A DNA stretch of 34,853 nucleotides, taken from the IMG/VR virus record IMGVR_UViG_3300021471_000005, positions 1 through 34,853 of that record. One strand, given 5' to 3'. Source of the stretch: a virus. Below the pieces are notes generated by a model, which did not search any database, was not told where the DNA came from, and was given only the letters and a program-made list of their open reading frames with translations. A program made the translations under genes and the position numbers. Below are positions 7,505 through 13,107 of this stretch, piece by piece; within the stretch, counting starts at the first letter, position 1, and each line of letters opens with the position of its first letter.

Positions 7505-7611
7505 TTAAAATCACCCATTAAACCTTTGCAAAAACCAGCAATCCAGACTTTTTCTTCATCATCAAGAACTAAAATCTGTTCTTCTATTTCTCTCAATTTA
7601 TCAAAATTCAT
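7501..7611 (-). CDS. 36-residue protein of unknown function
   Basis: A short ORF (MNFDKLREIEEQILVLDDEE at the start, ending GLMGDFK) with a very good GGTGAATTAAA before its ATG. Both ends are coupled by ATGA overlaps, with the 64-residue gene upstream and the ParB-MTase downstream. The helical, acidic N-terminus has no recognised domain. Its placement and ribosome site make it likely to be real despite its size. Confidence 0.65.
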   Translation of the reverse strand: MNFDKLREIEEQILVLDDEEKVWIAGFCKGLMGDFK

Positions 7612-7802
7612 TTTAATTCACCTAAATTATAAAATTCTTCAACCAAAGAGTTCTCTTTAACAGCAAGAGTGGAAACAACCACCAACTTAGCTCTTTCCAC
7701 AAAATCAATCTTCTCGCCTTTATAAAAAATCTCTACATCTTGAGAAGCGCCTTTCTCGTAAGCATCAAGATAAATCACTCTTCTTTCTAATTCCTCAGTC
7801 AT
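7608..7802 (-). CDS. 64-residue protein of unknown function
   Basis: Starts MTEELERRVIYLDAYEKG with GGAGGAAGAAA as ribosome site. It is chained by ATGA overlaps to the two-TM protein upstream and the 36-residue protein downstream. It is soluble and charged, with no recognised domain. It belongs to the early operon ending with the methyltransferase. Confidence 0.7.
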   Translation of the reverse strand: MTEELERRVIYLDAYEKGASQDVEIFYKGEKIDFVERAKLVVVSTLAVKENSLVEEFYNLGELK

Positions 7803-7966
7803 TTTCTTCCTCCAGCAATCATAGACCAGTCCATAATAATCATACCTAATAAAAAATAACCAGTAAGACCTACATATTTCCAGTTAGATTCAAAATATTC
7901 ATAAATATAAAAATTAATAAATACAAACAACAAAGTCCAAATATATATTTTTAAATAATTCTTCAT
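7799..7966 (-). CDS. Small two-TM membrane protein
   Basis: A 55-residue ORF. GGTGAAGAAA precedes ATG 7966 and the end overlaps the next ATG (ATGA). It has two hydrophobic stretches, about 7-24 (IYIWTLLFVFINFYIY) and 33-50 (GLTGYFLLGMIIMDW). It could be a membrane-targeted early protein or a superinfection-exclusion factor. There is no direct functional evidence. Confidence 0.65.
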   Translation of the reverse strand: MKNYLKIYIWTLLFVFINFYIYEYFESNWKYVGLTGYFLLGMIIMDWSMIAGGRK

Positions 7967-7971
7967 TTTCT

Positions 7972-8334
7972 TCACCCTAAATAGCTACTTAATGCTTTAG
8001 CAACATCAACTTTAGTGTCCAAAGCTAAAACATGAACACCGTATTCTGCTTTCTTAACTTCAATACTCTCAGCACTCTCAGTATGAACAATCTCCACAGC
8101 GAAAGGATCAGGAACACCGACAACTAACAAGTCAGGCCTCTTACCATTTTTTAAAGTTACTTCCGAATAAAAATCATAACCATTGTTTTTTAGCCAGTAA
8201 GCCACTTCAAACTTAGTCCTTTCGTGTTCTAAAGTATTTCCTTTATGAATAGGCAAACAGTTAATGAGCTTGTTTTTATTACGAAGCGGTTCGCATAGCA
8301 TGCTTATTTGAGCGTTAATAATCTTCTGACTCAT
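7972..8334 (-). CDS. PD-(D/E)xK-like nuclease domain protein (tentative)
   Basis: A 120-residue protein with a restriction-endonuclease-like pattern: an early glutamate/histidine helix (EHERTKFEVAYWLKNNGY), then GKRPDLLVVG giving the PD, then FAVEIVHTE giving the E. The usual lysine of ExK is replaced (EIV), so this is a variant active site or an inactive fold. Length and layout resemble small nucleases of archaeal viruses. It overlaps the zinc-finger gene upstream and supplies the GGTGA ribosome site of the two-TM gene at its own stop codon. Confidence 0.6.
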   Translation of the reverse strand: MSQKIINAQISMLCEPLRNKNKLINCLPIHKGNTLEHERTKFEVAYWLKNNGYDFYSEVTLKNGKRPDLLVVGVPDPFAVEIVHTESAESIEVKKAEYGVHVLALDTKVDVAKALSSYLG

Positions 8335-8549
8335 TCGCCCACCCTAGCAACAGCAATAACGTACTGTATTTCGAAATCAACACTACAAGCAGTGCAATGA
8401 ACTCCTAAACTTAATAAACCATCAACTAAATAATGATCCTGTACTTCATAATCTTCAAAATATGAACGTACGTTTCTTTCGCAGTGAGGGCATTTGACTG
8501 TTTTTGGTAATTCTAATAAGAAGTTAAGATCTGTCAACGTCGCCACCAC
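8331..8549 (-). CDS. Small zinc-finger protein, GTG start
   Basis: A 72-residue protein with CPHC near residue 20 and CTAC near residue 55, together forming one zinc-binding unit. It starts at GTG 8549 (or GTG 8546), overlapping the end of the preceding gene by 26 bp. Its stop overlaps the nuclease-like gene start by 4 bp. Probably nucleic-acid binding; the role is unknown. Confidence 0.68.
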   Translation of the reverse strand: MVATLTDLNFLLELPKTVKCPHCERNVRSYFEDYEVQDHYLVDGLLSLGVHCTACSVDFEIQYVIAVARVGE

Positions 8550-8724
8550 ACATGTTTAATCCTATATTTAAATACTGATCCCATAGATCTGGCCAGCTGT
8601 TCTTAATAATATTTGTGTTCATATCATCTGCATAAGCTAAAGCCTTCCCTAGGTGTTTTACGAAACTACCTCCAAAAGCTAACATTGCTTCGGATACTAA
8701 TATTTTTTCATCTCTCTGTACTAT
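8524..8724 (-). CDS. Small conserved-looking protein with apparent AUA start
   Basis: The open frame encodes about 66 residues (VQRDEKILVSEAMLAFGG and on, ending GGDVDRS). A textbook GGTGA (8735-8731) sits six bases before an in-frame ATA (8724-8722), and a TATA box at 8763-8770 predicts transcription from about 8740. No ATG, GTG or TTG occurs until ATG 8685, which has no SD and would drop 13 residues. AUA initiation, or an ATG-to-ATA variant in this consensus, are both possible. From memory the AFGGSFVK..LG..L motif resembles a short phage family; the function is unknown. Confidence 0.6.
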   Translation of the reverse strand: MVQRDEKILVSEAMLAFGGSFVKHLGKALAYADDMNTNIIKNSWPDLWDQYLNIGLNMCGGDVDRS

Positions 8725-8762
8725 TTTTGTTCACCCTTTACACCTTTTTAAAACACTGAGCC

Positions 8763-8770
8763 TTTATATA
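8763..8770 (-). promoter_or_regulatory. TATA box for the 8724-to-5985 operon
   Basis: TATATAAA on the minus strand, centred about 42 nt before the AUA at 8724. It predicts a start near 8740 and a leader of about 16 nt holding GGGTGA. It lies just beyond the 3' end of the PAPS-reductase-like gene. A second weak TTTTAAAA lies at 8748-8755. Confidence 0.55.
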
Positions 8771-8775
8771 TGTTA

Positions 8776-9681
8776 CTATTCATAAGCTATATTCACTTTA
8801 TCCAAAAACAATTTATGATTTCGTGTATTAATCAAATAATCCCACATAGCAAAATTACTATTCTTCATCTTCTGAAGACGATTAGGAGTTCCATCATAAA
8901 CAATTCCAAAATAACAAACCTGACAACCAGTACGCTTTTCACCAGTAAGATCATAAACACCATTCTCAAAAATAACATCTCCATAAATATCTGCTATTTT
9001 TAAATCATTTTCAGATATGTATTCTAAAATATCTTGCTCAGTCCAAAAAGATAAAGGAGTACAACTAGATTCAGTAACACAACCATTCTTTAAATACTTT
9101 AATTTTCTTTGACTAGACTCACAAGCCATAGTAGCAATAATTGGCTTTCTCCCAGTTTCCTTCTCATACTTCTTCAAAGGACGTTTCTTTAAAATATCAC
9201 AACAAACATCGCTAAACGTGAAATCAGTATCTAATAAAAGCATCCACTTATTACTTATCTTAAACTGAGTTTTAGAACCATCTTTCATAATACCTGTAGT
9301 CAATCTTGAACGTAAATAATCACTCTTAGTATTTTTAGCTTGATAAAGGAAATGAGCCTGTTGTTTGGTCGGAAAAGGAATACCTTTAGAATCCATAACT
9401 TGAAAAACAGTCATCTTAGGCCTCAACTCAACAGTTAATAACTCTCTAGCTTTAGCTACAACCGAAGTATGCTCGTTTAAAGTATTAACAAAAACAAAAG
9501 GAATAGGTAAACCAGCACACCTAATTATGTGTGCGAGAACTTGACTGTCTTTGCCACCACTCAAAGCCAGATAAACCTGCGCATCATTTTGTTTGCAAAA
9601 CTCTCTTAAACGCTTAATGGTTAAAGTTATTTTTAGATCAAGCGGATAAGCTTGTCTCATCTTTAATAAGTCCTTGTTCAT
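8776..9681 (-). CDS. PAPS reductase-like PP-loop protein
   Basis: A 301-residue adenine-nucleotide alpha-hydrolase superfamily member. The PP-loop is SGGKDS (41-46, after LAL), and the late cysteines (RTGCQVCYFGI and ESSC) match the phage PAPS-reductase-like group. Family members activate ATP or handle adenylyl sulfate; viral copies may act in sulfur metabolism or in DNA or RNA thiolation, which cannot be decided here. I prefer ATG 9681 over GTG 9687 because GGGGTGTGA lies just upstream. The start overlaps the end of the ribbon-helix-helix gene by 44 bp, so they are co-expressed. Confidence 0.82.
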   Translation of the reverse strand: MNKDLLKMRQAYPLDLKITLTIKRLREFCKQNDAQVYLALSGGKDSQVLAHIIRCAGLPIPFVFVNTLNEHTSVVAKARELLTVELRPKMTVFQVMDSKGIPFPTKQQAHFLYQAKNTKSDYLRSRLTTGIMKDGSKTQFKISNKWMLLLDTDFTFSDVCCDILKKRPLKKYEKETGRKPIIATMACESSQRKLKYLKNGCVTESSCTPLSFWTEQDILEYISENDLKIADIYGDVIFENGVYDLTGEKRTGCQVCYFGIVYDGTPNRLQKMKNSNFAMWDYLINTRNHKLFLDKVNIAYE

Positions 9682-9988
9682 TTTCACACCCCTTCATATC
9701 TATTTTTGCACCAACAACAGATTCTAGTTGTTTTATATGAAACCTTAGTTGTGCCTCTAATTGATTAACTACAAACTCTTTCTCTTTTTTTAAATAATGT
9801 ATTTCTGTTTTTATACGTTCTTCAGGGTCTTGCAAAAAATGTTCTTTTAATCTCGAACAAACCCAATCGCTAAAATTCCATTTAGAATTATTCGATCTTA
9901 ATTTTGTGTATAAATCGTATGCTCTTTCATCTAAAATGATGGTTCTTGTTCTTTTGCTTCTTATTTTATTATCTGGTTTTCTTGCCAT
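9638..9988 (-). CDS. Ribbon-helix-helix transcriptional regulator (CopG/Arc-like)
   Basis: A 116-residue protein. The basic N-terminus is followed by a beta strand RTRTIILDERAYDLYTKL and two helices ending SDWVCSRLKEHF, the usual ribbon-helix-helix layout. A C-terminal coiled tail (about 70-100) follows. It probably represses its own promoter: the upstream region has a perfect 13-bp tandem repeat overlapping the TATA boxes (10005-10030). GAGGTAAACTAA is the ribosome site. It overlaps the PAPS-reductase-like gene. Confidence 0.72.
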   Translation of the reverse strand: MARKPDNKIRSKRTRTIILDERAYDLYTKLRSNNSKWNFSDWVCSRLKEHFLQDPEERIKTEIHYLKKEKEFVVNQLEAQLRFHIKQLESVVGAKIDMKGCENEQGLIKDETSLSA

Positions 9989-10004
9989 TTAGTTTACCTC
10001 ACAC

Positions 10005-10030
10005 TGTATTTATACTTTGTATTTATACTT
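10005..10030 (-). promoter_or_regulatory. Tandem 13-bp repeat with TATA boxes, promoter/operator of the RHH gene
   Basis: On the plus strand TGTATTTATACTT occurs twice back to back (10005-10017 and 10018-10030). On the minus strand each copy reads AAGTATAAATACA, giving two TATA boxes centred about 23 and 36 nt before the ATG at 9988. Tandem half-sites on a promoter suit a dimeric ribbon-helix-helix autorepressor. Confidence 0.6.
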
Positions 10031-10205
10031 TCACAACAACCTGTGTATGTTTACAATTTTGTAAATACAGCCCTTAATACCAAAAATTAATACCAAAAAT
10101 AATAGCCTTCTAAATAGCTTAAATTTAGAAAGTATTATATAGAAACAATATCACCTGACTATTGGTTGAATTGAAGGTATTGCTCCTTTGGTTTTTATTT
10201 TTGTA

Positions 10206-10231
10206 AGTACAGTGTATAAATATGCTGTACT
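10206..10231 (+). promoter_or_regulatory. Palindromic operator enclosing a plus-strand TATA box
   Basis: AGTACAG (10206-10212) and CTGTACT (10225-10231) are perfect inverted arms. The 12-nt spacer TGTATAAATATG contains a TATA box. A dimeric repressor bound to the arms would cover TBP's site. This is one of very few promoter-like signals pointing rightwards in a genome read leftwards. Confidence 0.55.
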
Positions 10232-10274
10232 GCACCCTTTTTAGTTCTATAAGATATATAAATATTGTGGTGTA

Positions 10275-10310
10275 TAAATCAATCACTAGTGCTTAAATAA
10301 ATCACTACTG
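10275..10310 (+). repeat. Two 17-bp iterons
   Basis: TAAATCAATCACTAGTG (10275-10291) and TAAATAAATCACTACTG (10294-10310) match at 15 of 17 positions with a 19-bp period. Tandem repeats of this kind are binding sites for replication initiators or regulators. A further TGTATAAAT sits just before the first copy. Confidence 0.6.
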
Positions 10311-10382
10311 TTAAGAATAAGTGTAAGCCTCTGAGCAAGAATAAAACATTAAAAGAGGTGAATCGTACAATGAATTAAGGAG

Positions 10383-10427
10383 ATGCCCAGACACTCACAA
10401 GAATATATAACAACTTATAATATATAA
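10383..10427 (+). CDS. Possible plus-strand mini-ORF (14 residues), doubtful
   Basis: On the plus strand GAGGTGA (10355-10361) precedes ATG-AAT-TAA (10370-10378), and GGAG then leads directly into ATG 10383 with a 14-codon frame (MPRHSQEYITTYNI). The SDs are good but the products are tiny. This may be a leader peptide, the 5' end of a decayed gene, or coincidence. No other plus-strand gene signal exists in the window. Confidence 0.2.
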   Translation: MPRHSQEYITTYNI

Positions 10428-10430
10428 AGT

Positions 10431-10718
10431 TTACTTTAAAATACAAGTCTCAAACTCATTTAACTCAGCTTTAAACAACTCACCATGGTTTGTAGCCTCA
10501 TCCTGCTTAATCTTAGCGATCATAACACTAGCATCCCTTACATCATAGGGTCCATAAAATATAGCCTGAGATCCGATGTATTTACGTTTCTTAAGAAATA
10601 GTTTGTACGTCTTACCGCACCTTTTACAACGGCAATTAGTCTCCAATAAACCTTTAGTTCGGTTTTCTTGAAGGTACCAGTTACCACATTTGCAACATTT
10701 AATACAATAAAAGCCCAT
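10431..10718 (-). CDS. Zinc-ribbon protein
   Basis: A 95-residue protein. The N-terminal zinc ribbon is C5-x2-C8, or C9-x2-C12, with CRCKRCGK at about 29-36. A helical C-terminal half follows with GPYDVRDASVMIAKIK. The family resembles archaeal zinc-ribbon proteins of unknown role. GGGAGTGTGAATA precedes the ATG, and the start overlaps the upstream stop (TAATG). It is the last gene before the control region. Confidence 0.72.
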   Translation of the reverse strand: MGFYCIKCCKCGNWYLQENRTKGLLETNCRCKRCGKTYKLFLKKRKYIGSQAIFYGPYDVRDASVMIAKIKQDEATNHGELFKAELNEFETCILK

Positions 10719-10870
10719 TATTCACACTCCCAGTAGCTCTTAAATTCTAATTTGTTCTGTTTTTCTTTAAAAGGAACTTCTTTATCTTCTGCGACTAATC
10801 CTGTTTCTGGATCAACCTTAAAAAAAGATCCTAGTTTGTGGTTTTTTATTTGTTCTTCGTAGCTTACCAT
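10718..10870 (-). CDS. 50-residue protein of unknown function
   Basis: A short ORF (starts MVSYEEQIKNHKLGSFFKVD, ends KSYWECE) chained by one-base overlaps to the small zinc ribbon upstream (TGATG) and the 95-residue zinc ribbon downstream (TAATG). AAGGAGACTGATT supplies the ribosome site. No domain recognised. Confidence 0.65.
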   Translation of the reverse strand: MVSYEEQIKNHKLGSFFKVDPETGLVAEDKEVPFKEKQNKLEFKSYWECE

Positions 10871-11001
10871 CAGTAATCAGTCTCCTTTAAAGTTAAACTG
10901 ACACCGCATAATTCGCAATGAGTTAAGTCTACTTGGTTTGCCACATGACATGAAGGGCATTCTTTTACTTTATGAGGTACTTCTTCTAAATCTTTAAACA
11001 T
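10870..11001 (-). CDS. 43-residue zinc-ribbon protein
   Basis: A short ORF with CPSC and CELC (two CxxC knuckles) forming a rubredoxin/zinc-ribbon unit. AGGTGAAATAT precedes the ATG; the SD overlaps the stop of the winged-helix gene upstream. Role unknown; probably a nucleic-acid or protein adaptor. Confidence 0.68.
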   Translation of the reverse strand: MFKDLEEVPHKVKECPSCHVANQVDLTHCELCGVSLTLKETDY

Positions 11002-11006
11002 ATATT

Positions 11007-11279
11007 TCACCTGAATGTTTCGTTAGTCCAGAATTTAACAGTTCTTTTAGTTGATGGACTTTTACCTTTATGGCTAAGAATAATATAACCTTTTTCTTCT
11101 AGCTTGTTTCTTCTTGCAGTAACACTAGATATGCTTAGGCCTGTATATTCTTGTAGTTGTGTGTCGCAGACTGGGAACTGAAAATCACATATAGCCTTGT
11201 AAACTATTTGTTCTTGTAAATCTTCTGTTCCTTCTTCTTTAGTTTCCCTATAACTTTTTATGCTTGTATCTGATACCAT
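11007..11279 (-). CDS. Winged helix-turn-helix protein
   Basis: A 90-residue protein. Residues about 22-85 form a winged helix: an opening helix EQIVYKAICDF, recognition region TGLSISSVTARRNKLEEKG, then wing strands YIILSHKG and RTVKFWT. This is likely a transcription or replication regulator of the early region. AAGGGTGTTAAC precedes the ATG. A T-tract separates it from the upstream TM2-like gene, so it may have separate transcription, but I see no strong TATA box. Confidence 0.7.
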   Translation of the reverse strand: MVSDTSIKSYRETKEEGTEDLQEQIVYKAICDFQFPVCDTQLQEYTGLSISSVTARRNKLEEKGYIILSHKGKSPSTKRTVKFWTNETFR

Positions 11280-11287
11280 GTTAACAC

Positions 11288-11317
11288 CCTTTGTTTAAAA
11301 ATAAAAAAAATAAAAAA
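11288..11317 (-). terminator. T-tract terminator after the zinc-ribbon/TM gene
   Basis: Minus-strand TTTTTTATTTTTTTTATTTTT directly after the stop codon at 11319. A long T-rich run is the usual archaeal termination signal. No hairpin is evident. Confidence 0.55.
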
Positions 11318-11318
11318 T

Positions 11319-11615
11319 TTAATAATCCTCATACCATTCATCATTTCTTACAGCTGCGATGATAATACTTGCAATCCAAGAGACTATGGAGAAAAAACCT
11401 AATGTAGCTATTGAAAGAAGAATACTTATCCAGAAAATCACTGCGTCTTGTTTATAAGTATATACCCAAGTCCAGTGTCCTAAGAATACTGCTAATAAAA
11501 TCGCTGTTTGTCTTTTCTTGATTACTGTCTTTTGGAATACTTGTCCGCATTTAGGACATTCTCTAGCGTTCTCAGCTATTTTCTTTCCGCATCCTTCGCA
11601 AAATTTAGTAGCCAT
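11319..11615 (-). CDS. Zinc ribbon plus TM2-like membrane protein
   Basis: A 98-residue protein. The N-terminal zinc ribbon is C6-x2-C9 with C19-x2-C22 (FCEGCGKK, ECPKCGQ). Two hydrophobic segments follow (ILLAVFLGHWTWVY; FWISILLSIATLGFFSIVSWIASIIIAAV), the zinc_ribbon-TM2 arrangement. It probably sits in the host membrane with the ribbon cytoplasmic; function unknown. It follows a 35-residue membrane gene by one nucleotide and is followed by a T-tract terminator. Confidence 0.72.
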   Translation of the reverse strand: MATKFCEGCGKKIAENARECPKCGQVFQKTVIKKRQTAILLAVFLGHWTWVYTYKQDAVIFWISILLSIATLGFFSIVSWIASIIIAAVRNDEWYEDY

Positions 11616-11616
11616 T

Positions 11617-11724
11617 TTATAGACCCCATAGTTGCCAGTAATTAAATCCTAAGATGTACATTGAAGCTAGTACAGCGTAGACTATAAGTCCAGCTAATAG
11701 TGCGTTTTTATCTTTGTTTGTCAT
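11617..11724 (-). CDS. 35-residue single-TM protein
   Basis: A short ORF starting MTNKDKNALLAGLIVYAVLA, with one hydrophobic helix (about 8-27) and an aromatic end. It overlaps the 3' end of the SWIM-like gene by 17 bp and ends one base before the ATG of the zinc-ribbon/TM gene. Its closing GGGGTCTATAAA is the SD region of the next gene. Probably a real membrane microprotein. Confidence 0.55.
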   Translation of the reverse strand: MTNKDKNALLAGLIVYAVLASMYILGFNYWQLWGL

Positions 11725-12121
11725 TTTGTTTCTCTTCTTTTTTTATTGTTGCAACTCTTAGTCTTCTATTCAAATCAACTATGTCTCTTTGAGTTATTAG
11801 ACCTGAGTCTCTCATGTTGCTTAAGGCGTGTTCTATGATTATTTGATCACGTTCCCCTATGAGTTTTAATTTGTTAGTTAGTTTTTTTGTGTCTTCTACT
11901 GATGTAGATATATAAGTTATCGCCGCTAGACTTGTGTGGCATATTTTTCCCATGCCAGCCCATTTTACACAGTGTTCACAGTTGCAGTTTATTGTTATGT
12001 CTACTTCGTGTAGTTTTTCTGTTGCGTTTTTTACTTGGAAGGTGTGCATTTTTGGAGTGCTTGCTAAACATTTAACTTCGCATAGTTCACTTAATGCCTT
12101 TACTTCGTTGCTGATATTCAT
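11708..12121 (-). CDS. SWIM-like zinc-finger protein (tentative)
   Basis: A 137-residue protein. Residues about 44-70 have C46-x-C48, C51 and C61-H62 (INCNCEHC then GKICHTSLAAI), which resembles a SWIM zinc finger (CxCxnCxH), although the last pair is CH and not CxH. The C-terminus is helical and basic. SWIM proteins often accompany recombination proteins, and this gene directly follows the candidate annealing protein. GAGGAACTTTAG is the ribosome site. Confidence 0.6.
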   Translation of the reverse strand: MNISNEVKALSELCEVKCLASTPKMHTFQVKNATEKLHEVDITINCNCEHCVKWAGMGKICHTSLAAITYISTSVEDTKKLTNKLKLIGERDQIIIEHALSNMRDSGLITQRDIVDLNRRLRVATIKKEEKQNDKQR

Positions 12122-12445
12122 CTAAAGTTCCTCTTTAGCTGTCATTCCTATGTTGGTTGCCCATCTTAATGCTCGAGCTATTGCTCTTGTTTCTGCCATT
12201 CGGATACGGTGAGGTAAGATCATAGCACTTACGCTTTTATTACTTGCATCTCCGTAACCTTCGTAAACCTTCTCGCCTTCCATAGTTACTCTTGCTTTAA
12301 AAACAGTTATTGTTTCGTCGTTGTGTTTCATACTAGTTTCTATTTTCATAAGTCCGTTGTCGTGAGCTATTGCTAATAGTCCTGCGAATGTAATAAACTC
12401 TTTCCCCTTAAGGCTTACTACGTATTTTTTGTATTGTTCTTTCAT
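12122..12445 (-). CDS. Candidate recombination/ssDNA-annealing accessory protein
   Basis: A 107-residue protein. The C-terminal segment RMAETRAIARALRWATNIGM is a motif I associate with small phage proteins near Rad52/ERF-type recombination genes; N-terminally FITFAGLLAIAHDNGL also fits that family. A role in DNA recombination or replication is likely but not shown. It may bind ssDNA. It is coupled by ATGA overlap to the 35-residue gene upstream and followed by the SWIM-like gene. Confidence 0.55.
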   Translation of the reverse strand: MKEQYKKYVVSLKGKEFITFAGLLAIAHDNGLMKIETSMKHNDETITVFKARVTMEGEKVYEGYGDASNKSVSAMILPHRIRMAETRAIARALRWATNIGMTAKEEL

Positions 12446-12549
12446 TCTAGCCTCTCGAAGGTGATGCTTGTTAGTTCTCCTACTTTTTCGCTTTGAACTA
12501 TTTTGTGTGCTCCTGGTCCTAAATGTATTTGTATGTCTTTAATGTTCAT
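12442..12549 (-). CDS. 35-residue protein of unknown function
   Basis: A short ORF (MNIKDIQIHLGPGAHKIVQS at the start) with GGTGAAGAAT as ribosome site and an ATGA overlap with the recombination-like gene. No domain recognised. Spacing and SD support translation. Confidence 0.6.
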   Translation of the reverse strand: MNIKDIQIHLGPGAHKIVQSEKVGELTSITFERLE

Positions 12550-12554
12550 ATTCT

Positions 12555-12662
12555 TCACCTGTATTCTAGCATCTTGTCGTTTTTGATCCATTCTTTTTCG
12601 CATTCTCTGTTGCAGAATAGTTCTTGAGCTACTGTGTTTTTACCACACCACTCGCATTTCAT
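12555..12662 (-). CDS. 35-residue treble-clef-like zinc finger
   Basis: A short ORF with C3-x2-C6 and C17-x3-C21 (MKCEWCGK, FCNRECEKEW), a compact zinc finger. Its ATG overlaps the stop of the 88-residue gene (ATGA), and its end provides AGGTGA for the next gene. Probably a nucleic-acid or protein-binding microprotein. Confidence 0.65.
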   Translation of the reverse strand: MKCEWCGKNTVAQELFCNRECEKEWIKNDKMLEYR

Positions 12663-12925
12663 TTTAGAGTCTCCTTTTTAATGCAGTTGAATGTGATGTT
12701 TGCTACTTCGGGATCGTATGTTCCTCCTGCTGTAACGTTTGATTTGATTGTTTGGTAGTTTCTGTAGTCTTTTGTGATTGCGTAGTCGTAGTTGTCGACG
12801 ATGGTTATTTCTTCTGTTCCTTTTTTATATCCTGTTACTGCTCTGTCGTGTTCGTCGTTTGTTGCGAAGTCTACTTTAAATCCTTGGTCGATTAATAAGT
12901 TGTGTATTTGGTCTGTTGTTTTCAT
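12659..12925 (-). CDS. First early-operon protein, unknown function
   Basis: An 88-residue protein (starts MKTTDQIHNLLIDQGFKVDF), not recognised. AGGTGA with good spacing precedes the ATG. It is the first gene after a TATA promoter (12979-12986) and heads a chain of tightly spaced small genes. It looks like a small alpha/beta protein. Confidence 0.7.
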   Translation of the reverse strand: MKTTDQIHNLLIDQGFKVDFATNDEHDRAVTGYKKGTEEITIVDNYDYAITKDYRNYQTIKSNVTAGGTYDPEVANITFNCIKKETLK

Positions 12926-12971
12926 GTTGATTCACCTGTTAAGGATTTCTCCTTATGTGTTTTCTTAAGAC

Positions 12972-12986
12972 TCCACTCTTTATAAA
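12972..12986 (-). promoter_or_regulatory. Early promoter with TATAAAGAGTGGA element
   Basis: On the minus strand TTTATAAAGAGTGGA; the TATA box (12986-12979) predicts a start near 12956 and a leader of about 30 nt with AGGTGA. The 13-mer TCCACTCTTTATA (plus strand) is shared exactly with 5742-5754 before terS. Confidence 0.62.
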
Positions 12987-13034
12987 TCCCTCAGTTTCTG
13001 GACGGGTAAATAGGTACATTAAGTAAGAAAAAGT

Positions 13035-13107
13035 GACTGAAATAGGGGAAAACAGCAACGTATCACGGGAAAAGAGAGAAACCCCTACGCCAGTCGGAAA
13101 AAATAAA
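13035..13107 (-). terminator. T-tract and structured 3' region after the phosphoesterase gene
   Basis: Directly after the stop at 13108 the minus strand has TTTATTTTTTCC. Beyond it, GACTG (13035-13039)/CAGTC (13091-13095) and TAGGGG (13043-13048)/CCCCTA (13082-13087) form a long two-part stem, with a small CGT/ACG stem inside. It may be the end of the late transcript or a small RNA. The segment is more GC-rich than its surroundings. Confidence 0.5.

Larger units (their letters stand above)
9989..10430. other. Repeat-dense non-coding control region, candidate origin
   Basis: This is the largest gene-free stretch (about 440 bp), very AT-rich. Besides the RHH promoter it holds TTTACAA-TT-TTGTAAA (10050-10065), a tandem TTAATACCAAAAA x2 (10074-10099), a hairpin TTCTAAAT/ATTTAGAA (10108-10115/10123-10130), a palindrome around a plus-strand TATA (10206-10231), two 17-bp iterons (10275-10310), and on the plus strand an SD followed by mini-ORFs (10355-10427). 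This mix of iterons, palindromes and AT-richness fits a replication origin and/or an early regulatory hub. Confidence 0.6.
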
